The position numbers and the translations under genes were made by a program. From Paludibacteraceae bacterium (GTDB lineage: Bacteria; Bacteroidota; Bacteroidia; Bacteroidales; Paludibacteraceae): a stretch of DNA of 33,049 nt. Below are positions 17,601-24,240 of the stretch, piece after piece. The notes beneath the pieces are model-generated. The model saw only the letters and a list, made by a program, of their open reading frames with translations. It was not told the DNA's origin and did no database searches. The DNA is taken from contig JAGDAS010000142.1 of NCBI GenBank assembly GCA_017959385.1, positions 1 to 33,049 of the forward strand, read 5' to 3'. Position 1 is the stretch's first letter; each line of letters opens with the position of its first letter.

Positions 17601-18230
17601 ACCATTCCCGGCCCCTCCTGGATTTATGTAGTCGGTTATTCGACAGACGGATGCGAAAAGAAGGACTCCATCTATATCGGCGAGCTGCCCGATCCCGAAT
17701 TCCATTTCGAAGTCAACCCGAACTGGATTGAAGAAGGCAACTCGACCGTACGTCTGACCGGTGTGCAGCCTGGAATCGGCAGCACCTGGTATTGGACACC
17801 GGGCGACCATACGCCCGAAATCGTCGGCCAGCAGTTGGAGCACACCTACGAACTGGACAAGGTGGACGAGGCCTTCCTGGTAACCGTGCTGGCGGTTGAC
17901 AAATACGGCTGCCGCTTTGAGGGCGAGGCACCTGTCTATGCCTGGAAGGAATTCTGGATGCCCAACGCCTTCACCCCCAACGATGACGGCACCAACGATG
18001 TGTTCCGTTTCTTCGGCGGGCGCTATGTAACCGAATTCTCCTACACCATCTTCAACCGTACCGGCGACATTGTTTTCCAGGGCAATGCCATGGACGACGA
18101 ATGGGACGGCACCTTTGAGGGGCAGAAATGCCCGAAGGGGGTGTATGGTTGGGCCGCCACCTTCAAGTGCGACGCCTACGGTTTGGTCAAAACCGGAACC
18201 CGTAAAGGACATGTCAATCTGATACGATGA
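11640..18230 (+). CDS. Giant cell-surface protein: PKD and 21 Ig-like repeats with T9SS type-B (gliding-motility-associated) C-terminal domain
   Basis: A 2196-residue secreted protein. Signal peptide 1-22 (basic start, hydrophobic core, cleavage near SATG/QQ). Residues 23 to about 300 form an N-terminal domain I do not recognise. A first Ig-like unit (about 304-375) is followed by a PKD domain (about 376-460: WYYGDGS, HTYENPGNYTVKL). Then 21 tandem Ig-like repeats of about 74 residues each span about 461-2022, each with one cysteine near the start (CxGD) and one near the end (NGC). Next is a PKD-like unit, then at about 2104-2196 the CHU_C/gliding-motility-associated domain (FWMPNAFTPNDDGTNDVF, then KGVYGW and KGHVNLIR). 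That domain targets proteins to T9SS through a SprF-type partner, and such a gene follows with an ATGA overlap. The protein is probably an adhesin or surface fibre; the ligand is unknown. Confidence 0.9.
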   Translation: MKSLKKLITLGLSVLTCLSATGQQINSDTPNLDFSLGNFEHWKLYTGWFERDDAATYTDDEGLHEVYYYDEWQPFTWDPAYENLQIPRISRFQAINTHSADPVLSCYNTLYTTPEGYSSAGRIGGPTLAEGKTPEGVCTEHAAAEKMEYEFEITENTVLLTCQYACALQAPETQGENHRGPRIPYFLMSINIVDPSSGDVISKATCGEFVADADSTKTGIMTRNTNICPLGSLQSMTRQSYYVYRDWTTEYIYLGDYIGQTARITLITHDCLQGLGSGHPNAGSHEAYGYFRGETRSLALTPYACGDADATISAPEMFDSYQWSRSDNIPITVDPAHPHTVTIPRASITEGVVYYCKVTKGCFTTTLSTELNPVIIRPDFTYEQRCLGEIAFTDQTTVENDIITLAIWYYGDGSDVDYNPAPQHSHTYENPGNYTVKLTLQTKTGCQMERNFLVNVKAFPAISIDGEDPCSGAQNRIYLIGAGSMAHWKWYRKGVEMTGRNDRTYVDDVLVSDDGMTVYRVVAQDAAGCEYTTQKEITPKQLPSVYIQADPQVCFGDPVTLTAISNANIYDWISTNVTTKTLTTTPSDTTTYQVIVTGANNCQDTAAWTVNVLDLPTLEITGNTTFCEGTSTQWTVSGARNYYWKNALGDIVSNTNRLTVLTAGPYTVYATDVNNCKAQLSKTAYAVPRPELSYDYEPACVGDNYRVRLEGAVSYQWSDGSTDEIRTDITAVNSIRTYTVVGRDGDCESSLNIRLDYHPLPRVRIQGDDKICYGSPVPAVLTASGASHYRWEHGTIANPVQVSPSDNATYTVVGTDANGCRGTASFDVTVLPLPVVSISGPDSTCFNTHVNLTASGAATYTWTTGETGAEYRTSDLTATQTFTVAGTDTYGCTARSSHRVIVKTKPTVTLTGLTKICEGETFRINASSATATSYQWEENGTPLSNRTALYTHLADNNLSLSLQGFLKGCPSDKIDTLLLVKRKPFVYINGPETICLNDTAHFHASNAESYLWLHNNSPLDSLVVSPISATSYRYTLRGTTDGCSRDTTITLQVLPLPQFRVEGNTEYCLNEQINLTATATEVYTYTWKDYGTGAEFQTYPDAVGNTTYQVTATDLHQCASSKPVTVRIKPIPDVQLTGIPEVCVGDWFRITANNAQSYTWQDGSTQESYTLQAEKDSLLKVTGCSNGCCAEARIQLTAKPNPTVTINGKQRICSGDEVTLTASSLTEVAFEWSHGPTGATISDALYSDNTYRVRATARNGCSGEDTYTIHVDTLPQIRISGRSSMCNGETTDWEASGAQSYIWERGTNTEYAGERYPINTSVTRSYSVYGVDGNGCRNTAQKTMTVIPLPVLTSSGNTIMCKGDTFHIAVQGADTYLWQNGSTESTFEYIAAKDTLCSIVGTKNGCSSQLDVQLYSLENPYVTITCSVPVICAGDTTTLEANGADIYRWFDESTDDYNIVTTKQNTTYTVTGYNIYNDYGGKQCKGTARFDLRVNPLPEVLIQGPDHLCEDGELTLTATGDPVQMYLWQDKVPGSERSFYNTQIDNGGIYQVKTYSVTGTDANNCSFTTRHEVTVYAYPDMGYLGRTDLCYGDSLLLTITGNADTYSWAHDGSTSDYLATIAQNVTLYQVTGTLNGCSTLQDIPVIIRPLPIVLIDGVSEICAGNDITLSASGAATYLWNTYTHDTTADITVRPHEEVNTYSVVGFSEYNCQSSRTKQVVVHPLPVFRVDGDKNICFGGAATIQAIGNAASYTWSTGEVAETIHPVIDQTSTFQVTAVSEHNCTSESSWTVVPVEDPELDFGGETVVCVGDTIHLIGQGATSYRWPDGSTGTEYTQVMKETTDIIMQGTKQNCTVSLPIHIEAMSTPNLMVSGPGAVCRNHEFTLTAAGAKSFSWSTGEQTPDMTTAINVPSVFFVTGRSGNCSATVQVNVDLLPAPKTFVRLDDFSVCPGRADSVMLSVTGADRYEWSALPDNAAVTATMSDQARATIPGPSWIYVVGYSTDGCEKKDSIYIGELPDPEFHFEVNPNWIEEGNSTVRLTGVQPGIGSTWYWTPGDHTPEIVGQQLEHTYELDKVDEAFLVTVLAVDKYGCRFEGEAPVYAWKEFWMPNAFTPNDDGTNDVFRFFGGRYVTEFSYTIFNRTGDIVFQGNAMDDEWDGTFEGQKCPKGVYGWAATFKCDAYGLVKTGTRKGHVNLIR
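13024..17708 (+). repeat. Array of 21 tandem Ig-like protein repeats (about 220 bases each)
   Basis: Each unit encodes about 74 residues with the pattern G-x4-C-x-G-[DE], then A-x-[ST]-Y-x-W, then T-Y-x-V-x-G-T-x-x-N-G-C, then V-x-P-x-P. I counted 21 units by their paired cysteines. Units 4, 7, 10, 13, 16 and 19 share a subtype: an x4 G-to-C spacing before the second cysteine and, in most, a DGST-like turn after the tryptophan. This points to a higher-order period of three. At DNA level the units are diverged; only short identities such as GGTGCCGCCACCTA (units 6 and 17) are obvious. Confidence 0.85.
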
Positions 18231-19240
18231 AGCGGGCGGGATGGTATAAATGGATCGTAGGGTGGCTGATGCTGTCGGTCGGATGGACCGTGCAGGCGCA
18301 GGACTATACCTTCTCCAACCACAACATCGTCCCCTTCAGCCTCAACCCGGCCACGGTGGGCGGTGCCTATGCCGTCCGGTTCGGGCTCAACTACCGGCTG
18401 CAATGGCCCATGCTCAGCAACCACTACCACACCGTCCGAGCCTCGTGGGATCAGAACGTGTACAAGCACATGTGCTCCGTAGGCGCCGCCTACACCTACG
18501 ACAACATGGCCGACGGCACCTTCCAATCGCACGAAATCGATGTCGTCTATGGCCATACCATCCGCCTGACCCGCGACCAGAAACACTTCCTGCGTTTGGG
18601 CATCCAAGGCACGCTGTTCGCCAATTTCGTGGATTTCTCCAAAATGGTTTTCACCGATCAGCTCAACCCCTACGACGGATCGGTCTATGCCAAGACGGTG
18701 GAGAGTTTTGAGACCGACAGCCGCTACTTCCCCGACTTTTCGGCCGGCATCAACTACCTGTTCGAACACCGGTTCAATGTCGGATTCGCCGTATATCACC
18801 TGGCCCAGCCCGACTGCGGCTTTGTGGAGAATGCGGAGTACCTGCCCCGCCGCTACGTCGCCACCATCCAGTTCACGCAGGACCTGCACACCAGCCGCGG
18901 CCTGCTGACCTACCGCAAATCGGACAGCTACTTCTTCGCCAACGCCAACTACCAGCACCAGGGCACCAAGCGGGGCAGCATGTACGAGTTCAAACAGCTC
19001 TACATCGGCGCGGGCATCTGCTTCCAGCCCATCATCGGCGGCGTGTCGTTCCGTACCGACTTCACCGACCTGCACACCGTGTCCTTCATGGTGGGCGGCT
19101 ACTACAAAGGCCTGCAACTCTACTACATCTTCGACCTGTATGCGTCGAGCAAGAAGAACGGCTCGTGGTCGAACGAGATTTCGTGCATTTACACCATTCC
19201 CACCAAAAAGAAGGACCTCTGCCCCGTCGTTTACTGGTAA
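18227..19240 (+). CDS. PorP/SprF family type IX secretion system outer membrane protein
   Basis: A 337-residue protein with a signal peptide ([15 protein letters not shown]..., cleavage near VQAQD) and the typical PorP/SprF start [22 protein letters not shown], close to the family's usual phrase of being seated a few residues after the signal and reading LNPAxxG. The rest alternates aromatic and polar residues as expected for an outer-membrane beta-barrel ([35 protein letters not shown]). SprF-type proteins are needed for secretion of individual type-B-CTD proteins. The ATG overlaps the stop of the giant repeat protein as ATGA, so the two are translationally coupled and this is very probably its dedicated partner. 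Confidence 0.9.
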   Translation: MKRAGWYKWIVGWLMLSVGWTVQAQDYTFSNHNIVPFSLNPATVGGAYAVRFGLNYRLQWPMLSNHYHTVRASWDQNVYKHMCSVGAAYTYDNMADGTFQSHEIDVVYGHTIRLTRDQKHFLRLGIQGTLFANFVDFSKMVFTDQLNPYDGSVYAKTVESFETDSRYFPDFSAGINYLFEHRFNVGFAVYHLAQPDCGFVENAEYLPRRYVATIQFTQDLHTSRGLLTYRKSDSYFFANANYQHQGTKRGSMYEFKQLYIGAGICFQPIIGGVSFRTDFTDLHTVSFMVGGYYKGLQLYYIFDLYASSKKNGSWSNEISCIYTIPTKKKDLCPVVYW

Positions 19241-19289
19241 CACACGATTTTTTCGTCTGTTCAGTGACCACTCCCCCGTTTTTATTTGC

Positions 19290-19297
19290 TACCTTTG
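19290..19297 (+). promoter_or_regulatory. Bacteroidota -7 box (TACCTTTG) before panB
   Basis: An exact TAnnTTTG match in the AT-rich gap after the PorP/SprF gene, 23 bases before the panB ATG. It shows that the longer open frame beginning at 19165 is not the real start. Confidence 0.75.
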
Positions 19298-19320
19298 CGG
19301 TGAATTTAAATCGTGAACCT

Positions 19321-20142
19321 ATGTCAGCCTATCAACAGGACAACCAACGCAAAGTCACCACACACCGGCTCTCGGAGATGAAAGCCCGCGGCGAGAAGAT
19401 CAGTATGCTCACCTCGTACGATTACTCCATGGCCAGCATTGTGGACCGCGCCGGTATCGATGTCATTCTGGTCGGTGACTCCGCCTCCAACGTCATTTGC
19501 GGCAACGTCACCACCCTACCCATCACACTCGACAACATGATTTTTCTGGCCCGCGCCGTAGCCAACGGTGTCAAGCGCGCACTGGTCGTGGTGGATATGC
19601 CTTTCGGCGAATGCTCGGGCAATCCGCGCCACTCGCTCGAATCGGCCATACGCATCATGAAGGAGACGGGCGCCGACACGCTCAAGATTGAAGGCGGCGA
19701 AGAAATTATCGAAGACATCCGCAAGATCATCAACGCCGGCATTCCCGTCATGGGACACCTGGGACTGATGCCGCAATCCATCAACAAATACGGCACCTAC
19801 ACCGTACGCGCCCAGGAGGAGGCGGAGGCGGAAAAACTCATCCGGGACTCCAAACTGCTGGAGGAAGCCGGTTGCTACGCCATTGTCCTGGAAAAGGTGC
19901 CGGCCGCCCTGGCCAAACAGGTGGCGGACATGATCCGGATACCGGTCATTGGCATCGGAGCCGGCGGCGGTGTGGACGGTCAGGTACTCGTTATCCACGA
20001 CATGCTCGGCATCAGCCAGGGATTCTCGCCCCGGTTCCTGCGCCGCTACGCCAATTTAAACGAAGAGATCACCAAAGCCGTCGGAAGGTATATTGAGGAC
20101 GTCAAAAACAAAGATTTCCCCAACGAAAGCGAGCAATATTGA
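19321..20142 (+). CDS. panB: 3-methyl-2-oxobutanoate hydroxymethyltransferase
   Basis: Transfers a hydroxymethyl group from methylene-tetrahydrofolate to alpha-ketoisovalerate, giving ketopantoate, the first committed step to pantothenate. The 273-residue product has the start [17 protein letters not shown] and [10 protein letters not shown]. Residues matching the E. coli active site can be placed: D53 (GDSASN) and D92 (VVDMPFG) as metal ligands, K122 (LKIEGG) and E191 (VLEKVP) as the catalytic pair, then [17 protein letters not shown] 19321 is chosen because it lies just after a promoter box and gives the canonical N-terminus. CoaBC of the same pathway is at 5550. It appears to be monocistronic. 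Confidence 0.95.
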   Translation: MSAYQQDNQRKVTTHRLSEMKARGEKISMLTSYDYSMASIVDRAGIDVILVGDSASNVICGNVTTLPITLDNMIFLARAVANGVKRALVVVDMPFGECSGNPRHSLESAIRIMKETGADTLKIEGGEEIIEDIRKIINAGIPVMGHLGLMPQSINKYGTYTVRAQEEAEAEKLIRDSKLLEEAGCYAIVLEKVPAALAKQVADMIRIPVIGIGAGGGVDGQVLVIHDMLGISQGFSPRFLRRYANLNEEITKAVGRYIEDVKNKDFPNESEQY

Positions 20143-20151
20143 TAATTTTCT

Positions 20152-20159
20152 TACATTTG
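20152..20159 (+). promoter_or_regulatory. Bacteroidota -7 box (TACATTTG) before the CAP-domain gene
   Basis: An exact TAnnTTTG match in the 35-base gap after panB, 18 bases before the ATG at 20178. Confidence 0.65.
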
Positions 20160-20177
20160 CAAAAACAAATTCCGACC

Positions 20178-20690
20178 ATGAGAAAACTGCTGTTCACCGT
20201 CTTTCTGCTCCTTGGAGCCGCAGGCCTGCATGCGCAGATTGACGAAGCCGCCCTGCTGGACATGATCAACCAGCTGCGCGCCGACGGATGCGACTGCGGG
20301 AACCGCCCGGTACGCCCCACCTCTGAAGTACATTGGAACGCCGAACTGGCGGAAACCGCCAAATCCTATGCGGAGTACCTGGAGGAGAACAACAACGAAC
20401 TGGTGGTCGGGCAGCACATGTTCCTGAGCCATGTCGGACTAGACGGCAGCACGCTTGAGGACCGCCTCCGCGACGGCGGTGTGCAGGCCCGTTACGCCGT
20501 GGAGAACCTGGCCTGCATCGAAAGCGACAAAGAAGTGATGGTCATGGACCATTGGCTCAACAATCCCGAATCCTGCCTCCACCTGATGGACCGCGACGTC
20601 AATATCGTGGGTGCCGGGCGCAGCGGTAAATTCTGGGTGATTATTCTGGCCCAGACCACCCTCAACAAAGACAAAGAGCAATACAAATAA
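20178..20690 (+). CDS. Secreted CAP-domain (SCP/PR1-like) protein
   Basis: A 170-residue protein with a signal peptide ([20 protein letters not shown]). The mature chain matches the CAP superfamily: [12 protein letters not shown] at the start, [21 protein letters not shown], a [17 protein letters not shown] segment, then VENLACIES, a [17 protein letters not shown] segment and a [13 protein letters not shown] end. The histidine and glutamate positions of the CAP cavity (H in SHVG, E in VENLA) are present. A DGCDCG motif near the N-terminus is a possible disulfide or metal site. CAP proteins are extracellular, but bacterial functions are mostly undefined. ATG 20178 follows a promoter box; the longer frame from 20139 would run through it. 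Confidence 0.85.
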   Translation: MRKLLFTVFLLLGAAGLHAQIDEAALLDMINQLRADGCDCGNRPVRPTSEVHWNAELAETAKSYAEYLEENNNELVVGQHMFLSHVGLDGSTLEDRLRDGGVQARYAVENLACIESDKEVMVMDHWLNNPESCLHLMDRDVNIVGAGRSGKFWVIILAQTTLNKDKEQYK

Positions 20691-20695
20691 CTTTT
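20688..20695 (+). promoter_or_regulatory. Possible weak -7 box (TAACTTTT) before pgk
   Basis: Seven of eight bases fit the placement of TAnnTTTG with the last G replaced by T. It overlaps the stop codon of the CAP gene and lies 17 bases before the pgk ATG, a normal distance here. pgk could instead be read from the CAP promoter. Confidence 0.3.
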
Positions 20696-20712
20696 ATAAA
20701 CCATTCATTATT

Positions 20713-21966
20713 ATGCAAACGATTGACAAATTCAACTTTGCCGGCAAAAAGGCAATCGTCCGGGTCGATTTCAACGTACCCCTGGATGAGAACGGTAAAA
20801 TCACCGACGACACCCGTATCCGCGGCGCCCTTCCGACGCTGAAGAAGATTCTCGCCGACGGCGGCAGCCTCATCATCATGTCGCACATGGGCAAGCCCAA
20901 AGGCAAAGTGAATGCCAAATTTTCGTTGAGCCAGATTGTTGACGCCGTTTCGGCCGCGCTGGGCGCCAAGGTGGCCTTCGCCCCCGACTGTGCCAAAGCC
21001 GCCGATGCCGCCAAGGCACTGAAACCCGGCGAGGTGCTGTTGCTGGAGAACCTCCGCTTCTATCCGGAAGAGGAAGGCAAGCCCGTAGGCATCGAGAAGG
21101 AAGATCCCGCATACGAAGCCGCCAAGAAGGAAATGAAGGCCAAGCAGAAGGACTTCGCCAAGACGCTGGCCTCCTACGCCGACTGCTATGTCAACGACGC
21201 CTTCGGCACCGCTCACCGCAAACACGCCTCCACGGCTGTTATCGCCGACTACTTCGATGCCGACAGCAAAATGCTGGGCTACCTGATGGAGAAGGAAGTA
21301 CAGGCCGTTGACAACATCCTGGGCAACATCAAGCGTCCGTTCACCGCTATCATGGGTGGCTCGAAGGTATCGACCAAGATCGGCATCATCGAAAACCTTA
21401 TGAACAAGGTGGACAACCTGATCCTCTGCGGCGGTATGACCTACACCTTTGCCAAAGCGCAGGGCGGCAAGGTCGGCAACTCGATCTGCGAGGAGGACAA
21501 ACTGGACCTCGCGCTGGACATCATCAAGCAAGCCAAGGAAAAGGGTGTGAACCTGGTATTGGGTACCGACTGCGTAGCAGCCGACAGCTTCAGCAACGAT
21601 GCCAAGACCCAAGTGGTTCCCGCCAACAACGTACCCGACGGTTGGGAAGGCCTGGATGCCGGTCCCGAGACCCGGAAGGCGTTCGCCAAGGCCATCGAAG
21701 GCGCCAAGACCATCCTTTGGAACGGTCCCGCCGGTGTATTTGAATTCGACAACTTCACGGCTGGTTCGCGTGCCATCGCCGAAGCCATCGCCAAGGCTAC
21801 CGCCAACGGTGCCTTCTCGCTCATCGGCGGCGGTGACTCCGTAGCCTGCATCAACAAGTTCGGCATGGCCGAGCAGGTTTCCTACATCTCCACGGGCGGT
21901 GGTGCCCTGCTCGAAGCTATCGAGGGCAAGGTATTGCCGGGTGTAGCCGCCATCAAAGGCGAATAA
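20713..21966 (+). CDS. pgk: Phosphoglycerate kinase
   Basis: Glycolytic enzyme transferring phosphate from 1,3-bisphosphoglycerate to ADP, in the cytoplasm. The 417 residues have the substrate-binding [10 protein letters not shown] near residue 17, [48 protein letters not shown] in the hinge and nucleotide region, WNGPAGVFE, and the GGGDSVA with STGGGALLE at the C-terminus. The length is normal for a bacterial enzyme. It lies 22 bases after the CAP gene and is followed by a strong terminator, so the transcript ends here. Confidence 0.97.
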   Translation: MQTIDKFNFAGKKAIVRVDFNVPLDENGKITDDTRIRGALPTLKKILADGGSLIIMSHMGKPKGKVNAKFSLSQIVDAVSAALGAKVAFAPDCAKAADAAKALKPGEVLLLENLRFYPEEEGKPVGIEKEDPAYEAAKKEMKAKQKDFAKTLASYADCYVNDAFGTAHRKHASTAVIADYFDADSKMLGYLMEKEVQAVDNILGNIKRPFTAIMGGSKVSTKIGIIENLMNKVDNLILCGGMTYTFAKAQGGKVGNSICEEDKLDLALDIIKQAKEKGVNLVLGTDCVAADSFSNDAKTQVVPANNVPDGWEGLDAGPETRKAFAKAIEGAKTILWNGPAGVFEFDNFTAGSRAIAEAIAKATANGAFSLIGGGDSVACINKFGMAEQVSYISTGGGALLEAIEGKVLPGVAAIKGE

Positions 21967-21988
21967 ACGGCCCGCCTATATAAAAAAC

Positions 21989-22023
21989 AACGCCTGCCCT
22001 TGATTGGGTGGGCGTTATTTTTT
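21989..22023 (+). terminator. Intrinsic terminator after pgk
   Basis: An 11-bp stem (arms 21989-21999 and 22006-22016, with two G-U pairs), a 6-base loop, then ATTTTTT. It separates pgk from the outer-membrane-like gene at 22039. Confidence 0.88.
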
Positions 22024-22030
22024 ATCTTTA
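22023..22030 (+). promoter_or_regulatory. Near-consensus -7 box (TATCTTTA) at the end of the pgk terminator
   Basis: One mismatch from TAnnTTTG (final A). It overlaps the U-tract of the terminator and ends only 8 bases before the ATG at 22039, predicting a very short leader, as at bamD. Confidence 0.45.
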
Positions 22031-22038
22031 CCCTCGCA

Positions 22039-23076
22039 ATGCACAGCTTTCGCAAAATATTCCTCTGCGCGATCCTCCTCATTCAGGGAGCCGGCAGCGT
22101 TTCGGCCTCCGACCGGCACGGATTCTTCACCTACGCCCCCTACGGTCATCCGCTCTATGCCGATCTGCATCCCAACTGTGTCCGGCTGGATGTGGCCTGG
22201 GGGTCCAACCATCCGGCCTATGATTTTGCCGGTACCGGCAAAAACCATCGTTGGACCACGCAGGGTTGCTTCGGAGTCAACCTGCCTGTATGGCAGGGCG
22301 GATGGGCGGAGCAACGCTTTGGGCTCAACATCACCTGGGCCATGTCGGCACAACTCTGGCTGGACCTGTTCGAACCCGAAACGGCCCCCGTCATTGACAC
22401 CGACTACCGCATCGCACTACCGACGGCCACCTTCCTGCACCGGACCGACCGCGGTTTCCTGCGCAATTACTCGGTGGCCTGGACACCGTTCAAACATGAA
22501 TCCACCCACATCGGCGACGAACTGCAGATCCAACGTACCGAGGCCGGCTATGCCCTGCGGCGCGTCAACGTAAGCTACAACTACACCGAACTGGCCGTTA
22601 CGCTCAACGAGCCGGAAGACCGTATGCGCCAGCAGCACACCTTCCGACTGGGCCTCATGCTGCTGCTTTCTCCGAAAGACGGCTGGTACAGTGTCAAGGA
22701 GGCGTCCGGCGACGGGCAGTCGGCCTGTGCGCATCCGCGCCTTTCGCCCTGGGAGGCCTGGCTGCAATACCAGTACCAGAGCCCGAGTGCGCGCTGCGGC
22801 ATCCAGGGGATCGCCTCCTTGGAGGTGCGCAACCGGGCCGTGTACGGCTATGACCTGTTACAGAAAAACGACGGGGGCGAAACACCACCGGCCACGGAAT
22901 ACCGTCGTTTCACCTACCACCTGTTTGTCGGAATGCGCTACAACCTGCCCGGCTACGACGGTTATTTCTCGCGCTACGCCATCGGACTGCGCGCCTATTA
23001 CGGCAACTGCCCCTACGGACAGTTCCGCAGCATCGACGCCTACAGCCAGGTAGGCATTTCCATGATTTTTCAATAA
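22039..23076 (+). CDS. Outer-membrane beta-barrel-like protein, DUF1207-like
   Basis: A 345-residue protein with a signal peptide (MHSFRKIFLCAILLIQGAGSVSAS). The mature chain is rich in alternating aromatic and polar residues (FGLNITWAMSAQLWLDLF, YHLFVGMRYNLPGY) and ends in a strand with Phe-Gln (SMIFQ), as outer-membrane barrels do. The segments PLYADLHPNCVRLDVAWGS near the start, DTDYRIALPTATFLHR, and HESTHIGDELQI resemble the DUF1207 family as I remember it (PLxADPRxPR, DYxxGLPL, HxSSHLGDE); this is a weak call. No function is known. ATG 22039 is chosen because the longer frame from 22000 runs through the terminator and promoter box. The next gene starts 8 bases downstream. Confidence 0.7.
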   Translation: MHSFRKIFLCAILLIQGAGSVSASDRHGFFTYAPYGHPLYADLHPNCVRLDVAWGSNHPAYDFAGTGKNHRWTTQGCFGVNLPVWQGGWAEQRFGLNITWAMSAQLWLDLFEPETAPVIDTDYRIALPTATFLHRTDRGFLRNYSVAWTPFKHESTHIGDELQIQRTEAGYALRRVNVSYNYTELAVTLNEPEDRMRQQHTFRLGLMLLLSPKDGWYSVKEASGDGQSACAHPRLSPWEAWLQYQYQSPSARCGIQGIASLEVRNRAVYGYDLLQKNDGGETPPATEYRRFTYHLFVGMRYNLPGYDGYFSRYAIGLRAYYGNCPYGQFRSIDAYSQVGISMIFQ

Positions 23077-23084
23077 ACTCCGCT

Positions 23085-23777
23085 ATGAATCCGCAACACA
23101 TCATCCGGTTCCTTACCGAACTGGCAGCACACAACCACAAGACCTGGTTCGACGCCAACCGGGGCTGGTACCAGGAAGTCAAAGCCGAATTTTCGGAATT
23201 CACCGAACAACTGATCCAACGGGTGGCCGCATTCGATCCGCGCTGCCAGGGCCTCACCGTCCGCGACTGCACCTACCGGATCAACCGCGACATCCGCTTC
23301 TCGACCGACAAAAGCCCGTACAAGACCCACATGGGCGCCTACGTGTGCCCGCAAGGGAAAAAGTCGGGAATGGCCGGTTACTACTTCCACCTGCAGGCCC
23401 CCGATGTTGATTACCTCAACGGCAACCTGCTGGCCGTCGGGGCCTACAATCCGTCCAAAGAGGAACTGCAAAGCATGCGGGAGGAGATTTTCGAGAATGC
23501 GGAAGGGTTCAAGGCCGACCTGGCGCAAGCCGCCCCCTTTACCTTGGAGGGCGGGTTGAATGACAAACTGAAAAAGAATCCGCAGGGATTCCCGGCCGAT
23601 TTCGCCGACATGGAGCTGCTCAAGTACAAATCGTATTGTCTGGCATTCGAACTGACCGACCGGCAGCTTGCACAGGAACCGCTGGATGCGTGGGTGGCCG
23701 GTCAGTTCCGCCGCGCCTACGCCTTCAACGAACGGCTCAACCGGGCCATCCAGTTCGCACACGAGGAAATGCTATAA
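23085..23777 (+). CDS. DUF2461 family protein
   Basis: A 230-residue protein of the DUF2461 (TIGR02453) family, widespread and of unknown function. It has the family start IIRFLTELAAHNHKTWFDANRGWYQ, a FDPR segment, the conserved RINRDIRFSTDKSPYKTHMG block, GYYFHLQ, and the closing helix AWVAGQFRRAYAFNERLN. It has no signal peptide, so it is cytoplasmic. It starts 8 bases after the outer-membrane-like gene and is probably co-transcribed with it. Its stop overlaps that of the convergent HsdR-N gene by 6 bases (TAA on plus, TAG on minus). Confidence 0.9.
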   Translation: MNPQHIIRFLTELAAHNHKTWFDANRGWYQEVKAEFSEFTEQLIQRVAAFDPRCQGLTVRDCTYRINRDIRFSTDKSPYKTHMGAYVCPQGKKSGMAGYYFHLQAPDVDYLNGNLLAVGAYNPSKEELQSMREEIFENAEGFKADLAQAAPFTLEGGLNDKLKKNPQGFPADFADMELLKYKSYCLAFELTDRQLAQEPLDAWVAGQFRRAYAFNERLNRAIQFAHEEML

Positions 23778-24197
23778 GGCCCGGATCTCCTCCCATGTGG
23801 GAAGTTGGGGCAGGAAGGATACACCGTCCTCTCCGGTGCGCATGCAATAGGTCTGCAATCCATTGCTGACCACCATCAGAGGCACCTGCAGAACCAGATT
23901 GTAGCGGGCCACCTGCTCCACTACCCGCTGGTCAATGGTTACTTCGGGGCGTTTGTACTCCACCACCATGACGGGTTTGCCCGCGCAGTACACGAGCGTG
24001 TCGCAACGTTGCGGCTGCCCGTTGACAGGCACTTCCACCTCATTGGCAACCGCTACGGCGGGATAGCCCAACCGCTCCGTCAGCAAATGGCAGAAATACT
24101 GGCGGACCCGCTCCTCGGGGGTGGCCCGGAGCCACATTTTCCGAAAGGAGTCGTAAATCCACTCCACCCCGCGCTCTTTTTTCAACCGTATGTCCAA
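23772..24197 (-). CDS. HsdR-N-like (type I restriction R-subunit N-terminal) PD-(D/E)xK nuclease-fold protein
   Basis: A 141-residue single-domain protein matching the HSDR_N_2 type found beside holA in many Bacteroidota. The PD-(D/E)xK core is visible: E53 or so on the EVEVPVNGQPQR strand, D in RCDTLVYC, and VVEYKRPE with the ExK pair, then a QVARYNLVL helix and VVSNGLQTYC. It has no helicase or specificity subunit nearby, so it is not a restriction system by itself; its role is unknown. The start is TTG 24197, the only plausible upstream start, 29 bases after a minus-strand TACCTTTG box. It shares an overlapping bidirectional promoter with holA. Confidence 0.82.
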   Translation of the reverse strand: MDIRLKKERGVEWIYDSFRKMWLRATPEERVRQYFCHLLTERLGYPAVAVANEVEVPVNGQPQRCDTLVYCAGKPVMVVEYKRPEVTIDQRVVEQVARYNLVLQVPLMVVSNGLQTYCMRTGEDGVSFLPQLPTWEEIRAL

Positions 24198-24204
24198 ATT
24201 ATTC

Positions 24205-24236
24205 GTTATCTTTGTAGGTACGTACGCAAAGGTAAC
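24205..24236. promoter_or_regulatory. Palindromic bidirectional promoter between HsdR-N gene and holA
   Basis: An inverted repeat with 10-base arms (24205-24214 and 24227-24236, one mismatch) and a 12-base spacer. The left arm holds a plus-strand TATCTTTG box (24207-24214) for holA; the right arm holds a minus-strand TACCTTTG box (24227-24234) for the HsdR-N gene. Predicted start sites fall almost at the same place between the boxes, so one polymerase would cover both. The spacer includes the palindrome GTACGTAC (24218-24225). Confidence 0.7.
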
Positions 24237-24240
24237 TATT

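Noticed and set aside
13024-17708. CRISPR array or DNA-level satellite in the repeat region
   Set aside because: The periodicity is in protein sequence within one open frame, at about 220 bases, with diverged DNA; there are no short identical repeats with unique spacers.
19165-19320. Extended N-terminus of panB
   Set aside because: The extension overlaps the PorP/SprF gene and runs through the TACCTTTG promoter box; ATG 19321 gives the canonical N-terminus.
23772-24197. A type I restriction-modification system
   Set aside because: Only an isolated HsdR-N-type domain is present, with no helicase, methylase or specificity gene nearby. Such single-domain proteins beside holA are an ordinary Bacteroidota feature.
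24190-24240. ATG start of holA at 24190
   Set aside because: It lies upstream of the predicted promoter box and adds residues not expected in the family; TTG 24241 fits better.
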